From Perca fluviatilis (lineage: Eukaryota; Chordata; Actinopteri; Perciformes; Percidae): a DNA stretch of 64,000 nucleotides. Each line of letters opens with the position of its first letter. Position 1 is the first letter of the stretch. The notes beneath the pieces were generated by a model, which worked only from the letters and a program-made list of their open reading frames with translations, was not told the origin of the DNA and did not search any database. A program made the position numbers and the translations under genes. The stretch lies in NCBI RefSeq assembly GCF_010015445.1, contig NC_053115.1, forward strand, positions 18,520,005-18,584,004, read 5' to 3'. Below are positions 11,401 through 23,000 of this stretch, piece after piece.

Positions 11401-14400
11401 ATGAATATGTTTTTGTTGGAGCGCTTTGCCACAGCCACACCCACCACCGAGGGCAACACTGAGGAGGGAGACGACGGCAGTTTTTAATGTGAAGACGACA
11501 ATCAAATCAGCTACCTATAATATTGCACGTTGTTTGTTTTTCTGTGCTGTCGTACCGTCTGTCTCTAAGTGGGTTGATACCTCAGCAGGAACACATTCTC
11601 CTCCTGAGAGTCCAAGAGAACACAGTGGTTTTTCTTAAATAAATTAAGACTGTGACTTCAGCTAATGTAATGATAATGAATTATTAAGTTCATAAAAAGT
11701 TACAAAAATAGTGATAAACTCTGTAGAATATTGCAGTTAATTGCAGTATCATATACCTATTTTGGAATTTAAGAGCTGCAGGCAGAAGGGCCTGAAATAC
11801 CTTCGACTGATGATCGGATTTACCTCAATTACAATATCTTAATGATGAAAAGAATAACATTCTCCACAACACTGCAACAGTACAAGTAAGAGAAAATATA
11901 GGGAAGTTGGATCTTGTATATTTACATCAATCATTTGTTTAATGTAAGATTTTTATTTTATTATTATTAACCTAATGTTCTTTTTCTTTTCATTTCTATG
12001 CACTTGAGTTATAATTTATGATCATATATTTTATCATCATGGGCAGTCAAGGCTTCTCCATTTTGTTACAATGGCTTTTATTTGAACATTGCCTTATTAT
12101 TTGTACAAATTCAAATGAAAGAGAATACAAAAAGACAAAGATATTCAATTTAATTCTTCATTGTTGGAAAAAACTTCTGTCAATCTCATAATAGATTAAA
12201 CGAAGCCTCTTCGCTGTGACTAAATGTATTTTATGAATGTAAACAGTCTTACCATAATATTCTGTAACCACGGGGACAAGGCCACATTTTCCTGCGATGA
12301 AAGAGTGAGTTGCATCCAGCGAGACGGCGTCCAACTCGTCCCTCTGTAGGGAGAGTACACAGGTGGTTGCAACTTAAATTAAGTTGTTTTTCAAGTGTTA
12401 TAAAACTTCAATATCCCCAAAATCCTGTGATTCATACTACTTACCTTAATTTTCTCGATACAGTCGCGCAATGAGACCGCTCTGACACACACCAGCGGGT
12501 CTGACTTTATACTGAGAGCCCACTGCTCACATTTCTTCTGCTCTGCCTGGCTAATACAGCACCATCGCACAACACTGTCCTCCAGTGAACTTCCTGAACA
12601 CATACAGGTTCTGTGAGGTCATAAAATCACAGCCGGTCTGTTTCGAATATAAAAATGAACAATGTGGGTAAGCACCTTCATGTCCGAGACCTTTGAGGAG
12701 CGCCACGTAATCTAGCCCCAGCACCTGACTGACATCCATATCATCTGGCAGAACAGCTAGTTTATCTGTCACATCTTTGAAGAGAAGGTCATTTTCTCCA
12801 AAAGAAGATGAGTTGAAGAGCTGGAAGCGCTGCCTCTCTCTTCCTCGTTGGCCAAACAGCATCTAAACAACAATAAATAATCCATTAAGAATCTTTTACT
12901 CTGGTACGGACATGTAGCATGGAAACAAATTGCGTGATATTTGTGGGCAAAAGTGGGAAAACGATTCAACAAAATAAAAAGTACCTGCACCACCGTGATA
13001 AATTTGTGAGCAACTTTGCGAAAGTTAAATCTGGTGACCATGCCGCCTCCTGGACCACGTCCCAGATTACAGTTTCTGTAGTGGCTGAGAGGAGCTTGTG
13101 TGCCATCTGTGCACAGTAACCTGAACTCATCTCTATCGCTATCTGAGAGCACAAACAGAATATAAAAAGAAAGCTGATGTTACAATCCAGTAAACAGGAT
13201 TTTAATAACCACCTGTTATGTTCCAAATATGTTTTACTGAACTGATTTTAAACGGAATGTTATTTCATATTAATTATATAAAAGCAGATGTTGTAATATT
13301 TTTTAGACATAGTGATCCTGGAATTGTCGATGTTTAGGTTTGAACTCTTTTGCACTTGTACTACTATCACTTAGAGTGGCAGACGCTGGGCATTTTAAAA
13401 TTATTTATCAACTCCTTTTAGCTTTTCAATTTCTCCGCTCGGTGCAAACTATTGCAGCAGGTAGTGCTCAGGTGTTACAACTGACTCAGGTTGGTGGTAA
13501 ACTGTGTATTCAGCTCATCATAGCTGGTAGTTCATTGGTTATTATGACAATTAATATACTAAAGATCGGCCCAAACACTTTTTTTGTGTTTGTTTTTTCC
13601 CCAGAAAATAAAAAGAGAACGATATGAGGGTCGATTTGCAACAAAAATATCATCTGGACTCAAACAGGGGACATTGCAATGACATGGTCATTCGGCCACA
13701 AGACAGAATAAATGAATAAGATAATATAGAAACCTATTAGAAGATAGCTTACCTTCAATACTTTCAAGAGCTAAATGGTCCACAAATGCAACATCTCCTG
13801 TCCCACTCCTGAGACATCTGTGACAGAGAAAAAGAGGCAATAGAAGAAAGTCATTTTTATGCTGTCTCGACTGTCTACATAACATGTGTCAAACTCAAGG
13901 CCCGCGGGCCAAATCCGGCCCCTCGCAGATTATGATCCGGCCCGCATATCAATTTAGCTTCACAATACATTTTGGCCCAACTAAATTCTGACATTTTTGT
14001 CACTTTTTCCAACGTTTTTCCGACATTTTTGTCACTTTTTCCAACGTTTTTGGGCGCTTCTTTTCCTATGATGGCTGAGGAACTTTTTCCTGACTTCTTT
14101 AGGACTTCAGTCAATAAACTAAACATGTCTGGCCCTTGATGTGATTCTTATTTCCCAGCGTGGCCCTCTGGGAAATTGAGTTTGACACCCTGTTTGAAAT
14201 ATAGCAAGTGTGATTCATAGGTTTGAGAGCTTTGTTGATTCTTTGTTGAGCCTGACCTGAGGGCCCCTTGGCTGTTGTAGAAGGGCTCACTGTGGGACGT
14301 TTCGCAGTGGTAATTCTTCTGGCGAATGTAGGACTTCTGGCCTTGGCACAAAGCGCACAGAGGGGATGCCATGGCAGCAGCCCCGGGAACACAGCTGGCG

Positions 14401-16481
14401 CTGAAAAAGGTACTGACGTCTGCTCGAGAGGAGAAAAACAAGTCAGGGAACCATAGACCAGAGGAGCAGAAATGCCAAAATAGAAATCAGAAGAAAGAAA
14501 CTTCCAAACTGCACGGTTTTCACAGGCAGCTGATAATAATCTCGTCACCCTGACTGAGTGGCTGCTCCTTTGACCAGCTCAGGTAGTTGCGGGACAATAA
14601 GAAGCCGAGTGGAAGACTCCATCCAGCCGTCCATCGGACCCCACTGTGACAGCTTCTTTGGCCCCGCAGGGATCTTATATCCAAACTGATGTTTCTCACC
14701 ACAGCCACAGACAGAATACAGCCTCCTGCAGGACTCAGTGTCAAACAGATACACTGACAGTTTTACTGACTCAGACACTCGTGCTGAAGATACTGTACAT
14801 GCTGAAGTGTCTCAGAAATCTCAAGTAGCCTACACCTACCGTCACTGTATATCTCCTTGGCGATGGCAACAAGGCCAAACTGCTTCACAGCAGAATAAAC
14901 TTCTCCTGCATCTAATGTTACTATATCAGCACGGTTTGCCTGGAACAAAGAATTAACACAGTGAGTCTTAATAGTACAAGTGGTAGCTCAAATACCTTAC
15001 TATAGTATATATTTATATATATAGCCTACCCCTCTGGCACTTATCATAAAGAACAGTTAAACCCTTAAATCTGCTGGGTTTAGGCATAAATGGGGCTTAA
15101 TAAGTAACAAGAAATTGAAGTGCAAAGACACCAAAGCTAGAAGCAGTCTCCATTACATGTTTTTGCAAGTTTTTTTTTCAACTAAACAATGTCCTGTTCA
15201 GAACATACCTGGTCACAATTCTTTTTTTATTTTTGGGCATTTTTGCCTTTATTGGATAGGAAAGCAGAGGTTTGAAAGGGGAGAGAGAGGGGGGAAGACA
15301 TGCAGGAAAACCATTGCAGGTCAGATTCAAACCCTGGACCTTCTGCTTCGAGGAATAAACCTCTGCATATGTGCTCCCACTCAGTATCAGTCGAGGTCTA
15401 AACACGAATTTAACGGTTTGGCCTTATTTATTGTTGCAGAAAGCTTTACAAAGCCCCTGACCAGATCTACCAGAAAAGTAATCTGTAAGACTTTATAGGA
15501 CACATTTCTCTGGGTTTAATCATCTCAAAACTACTGAAAAGAGTAGTAGAGTATCTGATTAAGAACATTTTCAACAGCAATTTGTTTTCCATATGTCTAT
15601 TCTCTTTTCCAGCTAAGGTTTTTACTTTCGATTAGTCTATGAGAATTTGTTAAGAAATCTTTATGTATTTGTAAAAAAAAAAAAAATAAAAAATAATAAT
15701 AATAATAATATATATATATTTAATTAAAATGTTTATTGTATGAATTTAAGCTGTAATGAACATATAAAACACACTTAACACGTAACAATTTCAGCTACAG
15801 TGACTTCTTTGTCGTTTGCAAACTTCCTTTGCTTGATTGCAACCAGGGCAAAAAAAAATGAAGACATTGCATTTAAGGTGAAGGATGGCTCACCCTGATT
15901 CTATCGATGCAGTCAGTGGTGCTAGACGCTCGTATGCACGAGAGTCTGGCAAAATCAGCCACAGCAACTGGCGGCAGCACTGCCACCAGAGCTTTAGCTA
16001 GTTCTGCACACTTCCTCTGTTCAGGATCTGACACTGTGCACCACCGCATCTTCTTAGCTAACATGTAAGCAATAGTTAAGGAGATGAATATACATTTTGT
16101 ACAGAATTAGTTCTTTGTCAACTTCATGCATATTTTACTAAGATGCAGGTATTTAATGAATTTATTTGCACATTCATTAATACAATCTAAAACAAACTTT
16201 GCATTTTGTTAAACTGTGAAAATTGACAACATTTATAATTATTAAATCAGTTTTAATAATGTCCACAAAAAGCTCCAGGAAGAGGACAACAATCTTGCCA
16301 GCAACAACCAAAAGTAAACATCTACAAAAGAATATAAAGACTTTAAAACATTCAACAACACAATGAGTATGCACATAAAATAACTTAACAATGAAAGTAA
16401 ATAACTAGTTCAGTAACATAACTCACCCCTGATGCAGCAGACAAAGATGAAAAAGAGTAAAACGGCATAAATTCCTCGCAT
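8491..16481 (-). CDS. otomp: Transferrin-family secreted protein, otolith matrix protein 1-like
   Basis: Sixteen coding exons on the minus strand: 16481..16427, 16057..15894, 14939..14840, 14725..14549, 14419..14257, 13817..13753, 13142..12985, 12862..12676, 12593..12445, 12343..12253, 11458..11276, 11102..10955, 10559..10477, 10360..10176, 8827..8641, 8534..8491. Phases carry through to give 712 residues. A signal peptide (MRGIYAVLLFFIFVCCIRA) precedes two transferrin lobes; lobe 1 starts MRWCTVSDPEQRKCAEL and lobe 2 VVRWCCISQAEQKKC. Both keep the Asp ligand (VTLDAG, VSLDAT) and first Tyr (KEIY, TEYY), but the second Tyr, the His and the anion-binding Arg are replaced in both. The protein ends QDVCSIF without the hydrophobic GPI tail of melanotransferrin. 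Four or more N-x-S/T sites occur. The family is certain; the choice of OMP-1 over a serotransferrin or melanotransferrin paralogue is inference. Confidence 0.85.
9350..9600. mobile_element. MITE-like element with about 40-bp inverted ends
   Basis: The left end contains AACTTCTAGGCAAGACCCGC and the right end GCGGGACTTGCCTAGAAGTT, near-perfect reverse complements; the match continues outward through CATAATAA-type bases. The 160 bases between are non-coding. It sits in the last long intron of the transferrin-like gene. Confidence 0.65.
10426..10441. repeat. (GT)n microsatellite
   Basis: Eight uninterrupted GT units in the intron between exons 13 and 14 of the transferrin-like gene. Confidence 0.9.
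13884..14192. mobile_element. Non-autonomous hAT-like element
   Basis: The ends are near-perfect inverted repeats: the left reads TGTGTCAAACTCAAGGCCCG and the right, reverse complemented, CAGGGTGTCAAACTCAATTT. This CAGGG-GTCAAACTCAA type of terminus is characteristic of a widespread vertebrate hAT MITE. An internal 32-bp unit (GACATTTTTGTCACTTTTTC...) is tandemly duplicated at 13990..14051. It lies in the intron between exons 5 and 6 of the transferrin-like gene. Confidence 0.75.
15232..15388 (-). mobile_element. tRNA-derived SINE, copy 1
   Basis: On the plus strand this reads TTTTTGCCTTTATTGGATAGG, then GGGGAGAGAGAGG, GACATGCAGG, a box-B-like block (GATTCAAACCCTGG, the reverse complement of GGTTTGAATC) and a CTGCTTCGAGGA segment. 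The same elements in the same order recur at 62980..63135. On the minus strand this is a tRNA-like head followed by a body, the arrangement of a tRNA-derived SINE common in perch-like fish. It lies in the intron between exons 2 and 3 of the transferrin-like gene. Confidence 0.7.
15669..15722. repeat. A-rich (AAT)n/(AT)n low-complexity tract
   Basis: A run of adenines followed by AAT and then AT units, in an intron of the transferrin-like gene. Confidence 0.9.
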
Positions 16482-17046
16482 TCTGTACTGTTGTAGATCA
16501 AAGATCTGGACAAATCTGTTGTTATGTAGCCTGCAGAGCTCAACAGAAAGATATACTTTCTGTAAGTCTGAAATCCCTGAATCTCCTGCATAGATTTCTC
16601 AAAGTAGTAGAGGCACTGGCACTAACGGATAAATAGAAAGCCTATTGCGCAAGGGCAACTCCTCTGAAAACAGTAAAGTGACTTTTTGCACACATATGGA
16701 AAATATTTAGCACCATCTGTCACAAGGACGACCCCTATCCAACGTTTCTGCAGATTTTAAGTGTAGATGAAGCAGTGGAAGCTGCTGTAGGAACTAGGCT
16801 TTAATGTTTTTAGATTTGCTCAGTTAATTTCAAGACAATTCACATGATATTCAACAGGAATAAATAGAAATATGTGGACATTTAGATTTGTTCCTTAAAA
16901 GCTGAGTACAGTAGAGGTATAAATGTTCAATCTAAAATATGTATCAGCTGGTGAACAGTTTTCTCATTCAATTTTAGTGTCAATCTTTGTTATTTTAACA
17001 ATCAGCAGTTAAGTAATTACTTTTGTGTGTGAGGCACTATTCCCTG

Positions 17047-20000
17047 TCATGTTGTAAACACAGAGCTAACTGTCTTTTCTGTTTTCCGAGGGAGAACAGA
17101 AACTCCTGAAGCCTGGAGGGCAGTCTGTAAATGCTGGATCCTCTCTGCATGTAGCAGCATCGTTGGTTTCCGTTTTGCCAGTTCAGTGGACAGTCTGTTG
17201 ATGCGCTCCTCCAACTGTCAACATCAAGAACATTGACTGTGATTTCGTACTGCTTCACCTAATGTGACCTCTGATTGCTGACTTTTTTGCAGACGATTTA
17301 AGGTAGAAACAAGACCTCAAAAATAAATGCATGTAGAATTTAAGCCCTCAGTGTAAGTAATTTGGGAAGTCACCTTTGAATAACTTTCCTCATGATAAGC
17401 ATTTCTTTTTCTCATTCCGGTCAAAGTGGATACAACATAAATTTTTCTTATTTTCTTTTCTTATTTGTTAGTCACAGTTGGTTGTAGTTACAAGTGGTTA
17501 AACACTTTGCATACAGATGTGAGAAATCATGCCCATAGAACCTAAATCAGCACAAGAATTGAAATATATTTGAAAAAACACACTTGATCAATGTTGTCTA
17601 AACTTAACAATGACATTTGGAGAATTGTGGTGCCACAATTAAATGATGACTGTATCTTTAAGAAACAATATATCAATCATCAATACATCATCTTTTAAGC
17701 TGCTTTGACAACCTCCTCAACCACCAAAAGTAAATGGTTTTTAAAAGCGGCTGCCAAAGCCAGGCAGTTACAGAGCCTTGACCAACTGCCACTTTACTCA
17801 TTTGAAAGCAATGATGTCTCTCTCTCATGGGTGGGCCAAATTCTCTGGGCGGACAAAGCAGAGAAAGGGGAGGTAACCTTGCTCCTTATGACCTCATAAG
17901 GAGCAAGATTCCAGATCGGCCCATCTGAGCTTTCATTTTCTCAAAGGCGGAGCAGGATACCCAGGGCTCGGTTTACACCTATCGCCATTTCTAGCCACTG
18001 GGGGACCACAGGCAGACTGGGGGAACTCATATTAATGTTAAAAAAAACCTCATAAAGTGAAATTTTCATACCATGGGACCTTTAAGTAGCATGCAAGTGC
18101 TGATAATTCTGATATAGAGTTTGCAACATTTATAAGTGTTGTTTCCTGTTTGATATAAAACAGTTTTAGAATGATCTTAGTTTCTTACCTCCTTCAACTC
18201 TTGACAAACAGCATTTTTTTCCTTTTGTTCGTCCCTTCCACTTGTCTGCAGCCAACTTTGTAACACCTCTTTCAATTTGTGCCATGCCCTGAGTCGACAC
18301 ACACAATCTAACATTACAATGGTGTTCAACAACGTGAGAACAATAAGAAAACTGTCACAGATTTCGTACCGGAGCTGCTTCCTGTCCTGTTGGTATGTCA
18401 TCATGTCCAGCTGAATGCTGAGCATGTCTCTGGTCAGAGCTGAAGTTGGATCCATCGCTGCTTCTTCTACAGTTTCTCCACTGGATACCCTCAGATGTAA
18501 GTCTTGAAGAAGCACAACAAAAAAGTTGTTTAAATCTTGGCATATGTAATGTTCTGCTTAATCCAAGCTAGACAATCATGTTATTTTATAGTGAATAATA
18601 AAATAAAAAAAAATAAAAATAAAACACACTGGGGGAAAAAGTGCAGGTATCATACCTGAATAAGCTGATGAGTGTTGTTTAAAGGGCGAGCCAAACGGAT
18701 GAAGCCCAAGTGAAGCGTCTTCAAAACCTGAGCTGTTAGTCTTCCCCAACTTGCAAAAAAAAGCAGACGTTATAACCCAATTCAAGTTACTTAATTTAGC
18801 TTTGAAAGTCAAACAGGTGATTATTACCGTATCTTTAGTCCCAGTGGTCATAAAAGCAGAGGGGGGTAAAAGAACGTCTTGGGTTTGGGTTTCCTGAGGA
18901 CAGTCCATAGCGGACATGTGCGGTCCAGAGGGTGACACATTCGATGTGGTGATGCTCTGACATGTGGAGGTAACAGGGACTTTAGCAGGATGGAGGCAGG
19001 ATGTACAGGACGCTGTACAATGGACTCCCTGTGAAGGACGACTAAGCTGTGAGGGTTTTGGAGCTGCTTCAGCGCTGGTGACGACAGTCTGCTTTTGGGT
19101 GCTAGAAAAAAAAAAGAGAAGAGGAAAAGCTTTTGTCAGTGCCTTATGCCGAGTGAGAAAGATGTTTAACATGATGTTTCAATGCAAGCAAATTTCTAAT
19201 TTTAAAATCCAAGTCTAGTATTAAAAAAAATATATGTATATTGACTATGTAGAAAAAAGCTACTTTGTTTTCAGCGGAGACTCAAACAGTTCCTCGCAGC
19301 GTCGTGGCTGACGTCGAGGGGTACGGCTAAGTGATCTGCAAAAAAATTCAAAAACTGTAAGACTGAGTCCAAGTATGGAACAGAGATTTACAGCCCGTGA
19401 GCGGCTCAGACTCACAGCTTGCTAAGCACTTCATCTTCAGCCTCCTGCTTCTCGGAGTCAAATGGAGAAACGCTTTTCAATCCAGGCGTAGTCAAACAGA
19501 AGGTCACGCTCTTTTTCAGTTGCCCTTTGACCTCTTGCTCTCTTCGTGGTTTACACAGCGCCCGCTGCATCCACCGCATCGCACAACGCTTCACCACTCT
19601 CTGGAGATGTCGCGACCTCTGCAGGACACAGGCAGACTTGATGAAATGATACTCTAAATGTAATGTCTGAAGTGACACTAAATGAATTAACACCCACCTG
19701 CTCTTGGCTGTGTTGTGTTAGGCTCGTTGTGAGATCGTTCATGTGAGCAGCGTACGTCAGGATGCGCGCCACGCCCTCCTTCAGCAGCTGGTCTCTGTAG
19801 ACATGTGCAGCTCTGGCAGCCTGCTCTTGTTTTCTGCGCTGCTCTGTGACGCACAGTCTCCATCCGTACAACACCTGCAGCAGGTTCACAAAACAACATC
19901 GAGACCGTGTGAGCGCACATTTTTCACAATTCAATGCTCAATTTTGAATCAAAGAATGTGCAGGCAGGTGTTACCTTGGCCTGAAGAGTGAGGGACCAGT

Positions 20001-23000
20001 GCCAGAGCGCTCGCTCCGTCTGCTTAGCTTCTCTACGCCTGTGCTGCAGCTGTTCGCAGAAAGGAAAGCAAAGTTAGGGCCAGTTTAACGGCACTAAATC
20101 AAGCAACATGCACTGTCTGACCTTGTTCCATATAGAGAGCTGAACAAGGAACAACATCATACAAATAAAACCAATTCTCTCCCTTTCACTCTCTACTTTT
20201 TGGTGAGATATTCATTTTAAAAGGGGTGATAGAATGCAAAACTGATTTTACCTTGTCATAGTTGAATAATGACAGTTTAGGGGGTAACTAGGACATGCAT
20301 AGAACCTCTAAATCCCATTGACACCTCTTTTCTCTGCAAATCTCACTATTTGAAACTGCCTCTGAAATCTCAACGAGCCCCATAGTTGACGTCAACTATT
20401 GCGGCTCCTCCTCATTTGGCTCTAGTCTGTGTTTGTCACGCCCCAACATTTGCATAGGCTACACAACTGACCTGAGATCAGTTAGTCTTCTGAATCTAGG
20501 TCGTGCAGATCTCAGAAATTGTATACATTGTTCATATGCTATTTTACCATTACATTCACTTCTGAGACTTTTTTATTCGAGAAATCAACAATGTAGCGGT
20601 CAAATACGGGCCGTTTTACGAAAATTGATGTCTAATTGCAAATTTTCTCCGACTGTGTGTCGGAGTTCAGCGCCGGTGCTGCCTGTGTAGCTGCCTCGCC
20701 ACCCGGCCTGCCTCCCTTCACAGACCCCGGCCTGCTGTGAGCTCGATTGAGCTCCGTTACGGCTGGCAACCCACAGCACTCCATACCCGCGCAAATTCAC
20801 CGTTTTGGGCTAATGGACTACGAAACGCCGCTGCTCTGACAGAGCTCCAGGGCCTCCAACTCCCCTCTTCCTGCTAGCTAAATGCCCGGTGTATGTGAGT
20901 GAAAGCACGGTCAGCGAGCTTGTTACGCCAGCATTCTCTTACCACAGGTTCCAGTTAATCTTTTAATGTGTGTAATTATAATGTGTTGAGTTATTTAAAC
21001 AAACGATTGGGGAAATAAACGCCGCTTGTCCGTGAGTCTCATTGATAGAGCCTGCAGCTGGATGGAGCTCTATCAAGGAGAGCTAGCTAGCCTTCTCTTA
21101 GAATTCCTCTGGAATTCACAAAAATTCATTAACTTGAAATCGGACACCGTTGTTAGCTTAATAAAACATTTAGTTAGATGTTGTATAAGTGGCATGACGA
21201 AATTCAAACTGTAAATATACTCGAATTACGACCAAAAATGAAGCTAACTAGCCGCAATATGTACACATAGGATTGAAGGGACAGTCGCAGCTAACGAAAC
21301 CCTTACAGCTCACAAATATTCATTAAGTTGAAATCGGACACCGTTGTTAGCTTTATAAAACATTTAGGTATATGTTGTATAGCTAAGTGGCGTGACGCGT
21401 GACATGTGTGTAATATGTGAGATTGCTGGTGTAACAAGCTCGCTGACCGCGCTCTCACACACGGGCCATTTAGCTAGCAGGAAGAGAGGAGATGCAGGCC
21501 CTGGAGCTCTGTCAGGGCAGCGGCGTTTGGTAGTAGTCCACCAGCCCAAACGGTGACTTTGCGCGGGTATGAGGTGCTGTGGGCTGCAGCAGCCGTGCCG
21601 GAGCTCAATCGAGCTCACAGCAGGCCGGGGTCTGTGGGGAAGGCAGGCGGGGCGGTGCGGGCAGCAACACAGGCAGCTGAACTCCGACACACAGTTTTAC
21701 CAAATTTGCAATTAGCCATCCATTTTCGTAAAACGGCCCATATTTGAGCTTTATATAGTTGATTTCTCGCATAAAAAAGTCTCAGAAGTGAATTTGGTAA
21801 GGAAACATTGCAGTGTCTGGAATATGAGATTCTGTCGCGTTTCTAATGTGTGTGTATTGGGGATTCGCTCAACCAATCAGCGCGCGTCTCTACATGTGTG
21901 TACGGGGCTAAGGCTCAACCAAGCAGCGCGCAGCTCATCTAAATATTCATGACCATACCATATTTGGAAGAAAAGCTCTTGTTACAAATAGGGCCAAAAC
22001 ACAGGGATGCATAAGGGCCAATAAAATATCAACCAGGCCATTTTCAGGCCAACTAATGTTACATACCCCATTAGGAGACCATAAGGAACAGTGTGAAATA
22101 CCCTATATAATCATTCTATCACCCCTTTAAAAGGGGTACACAAGCGATTTTATTTCCAAATCCTAATTCCATAAAGTTAGGGGACATGTGAGACAATTTA
22201 AAAAAAAAAGTTTGTCTTTTTAAAAACAGCAGAGGTTAAAGATTTTCTGACTTTTAGTCTCTATGGTGTCACTGTTAAATAAACAACCACTAAATAGATT
22301 TGTAGTAACCGAACACCGAGACACAGACAAACCACAAAGTGTTTTTAATCTTTGGGTTTGCAGATAAGCATAACACAAATCTGATAATACAAAGGCCCTC
22401 GGATTTAGAACGCAGACAAAAACATTTTCCTCCGGCATCATTTACGCTCCTCCTAGTCAGTTGGGATGACTGGAAGTCACTGACAGTCTTTGATTTGACT
22501 TGGGGGCAGCTATTAATCAGGCCACAGGGACTTGACTTGGGAGGGTCACATAGAGCAAGGAAACATACCCCCAACTGCTCAGGGCGCCTTCTTCTACTCT
22601 GACATCTCTCTATTAATGCATGGGTCCTGTTTGTGCATGTGTATAATATGTCAGAGTGTAAAAATGTAATTTCCCCCCTGGGGATCCATATAGTATCTCT
22701 TCTTCTATGAATACAAAAAAACAAAACTGGATCATGTGCTATTACAGTTTCACCCATGTGGAGCTACAATTACACAAGGAAACTTTGGAATAACCCAAGG
22801 TCATCTCTTATTTACTCTAATCCTTTCCCACCAGCTGCAGCTTCCAATTAGACTTTTACACAAACATTTCTTTGTTAAGGGACTATGGTAAGATTTACCA
22901 TTATCACACAGGAAACAGGGACGTTTCCCTCTCCCTTCCAGGCTAGTTTCTTTGATAATGGGCCTTCTTGTATTTAGTCTCAAAGCAATTGTAAACATTG

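Noticed and set aside
13875..14126. Lys-rich open frame on the minus strand
   Set aside because: It is the internal tandem repeat of a hAT MITE read in frame; no resemblance to a protein family.
21364..21747. Overlapping open frames on both strands
   Set aside because: They lie in the right arm of the foldback element, where GC-rich inverted repeats keep frames open by composition.
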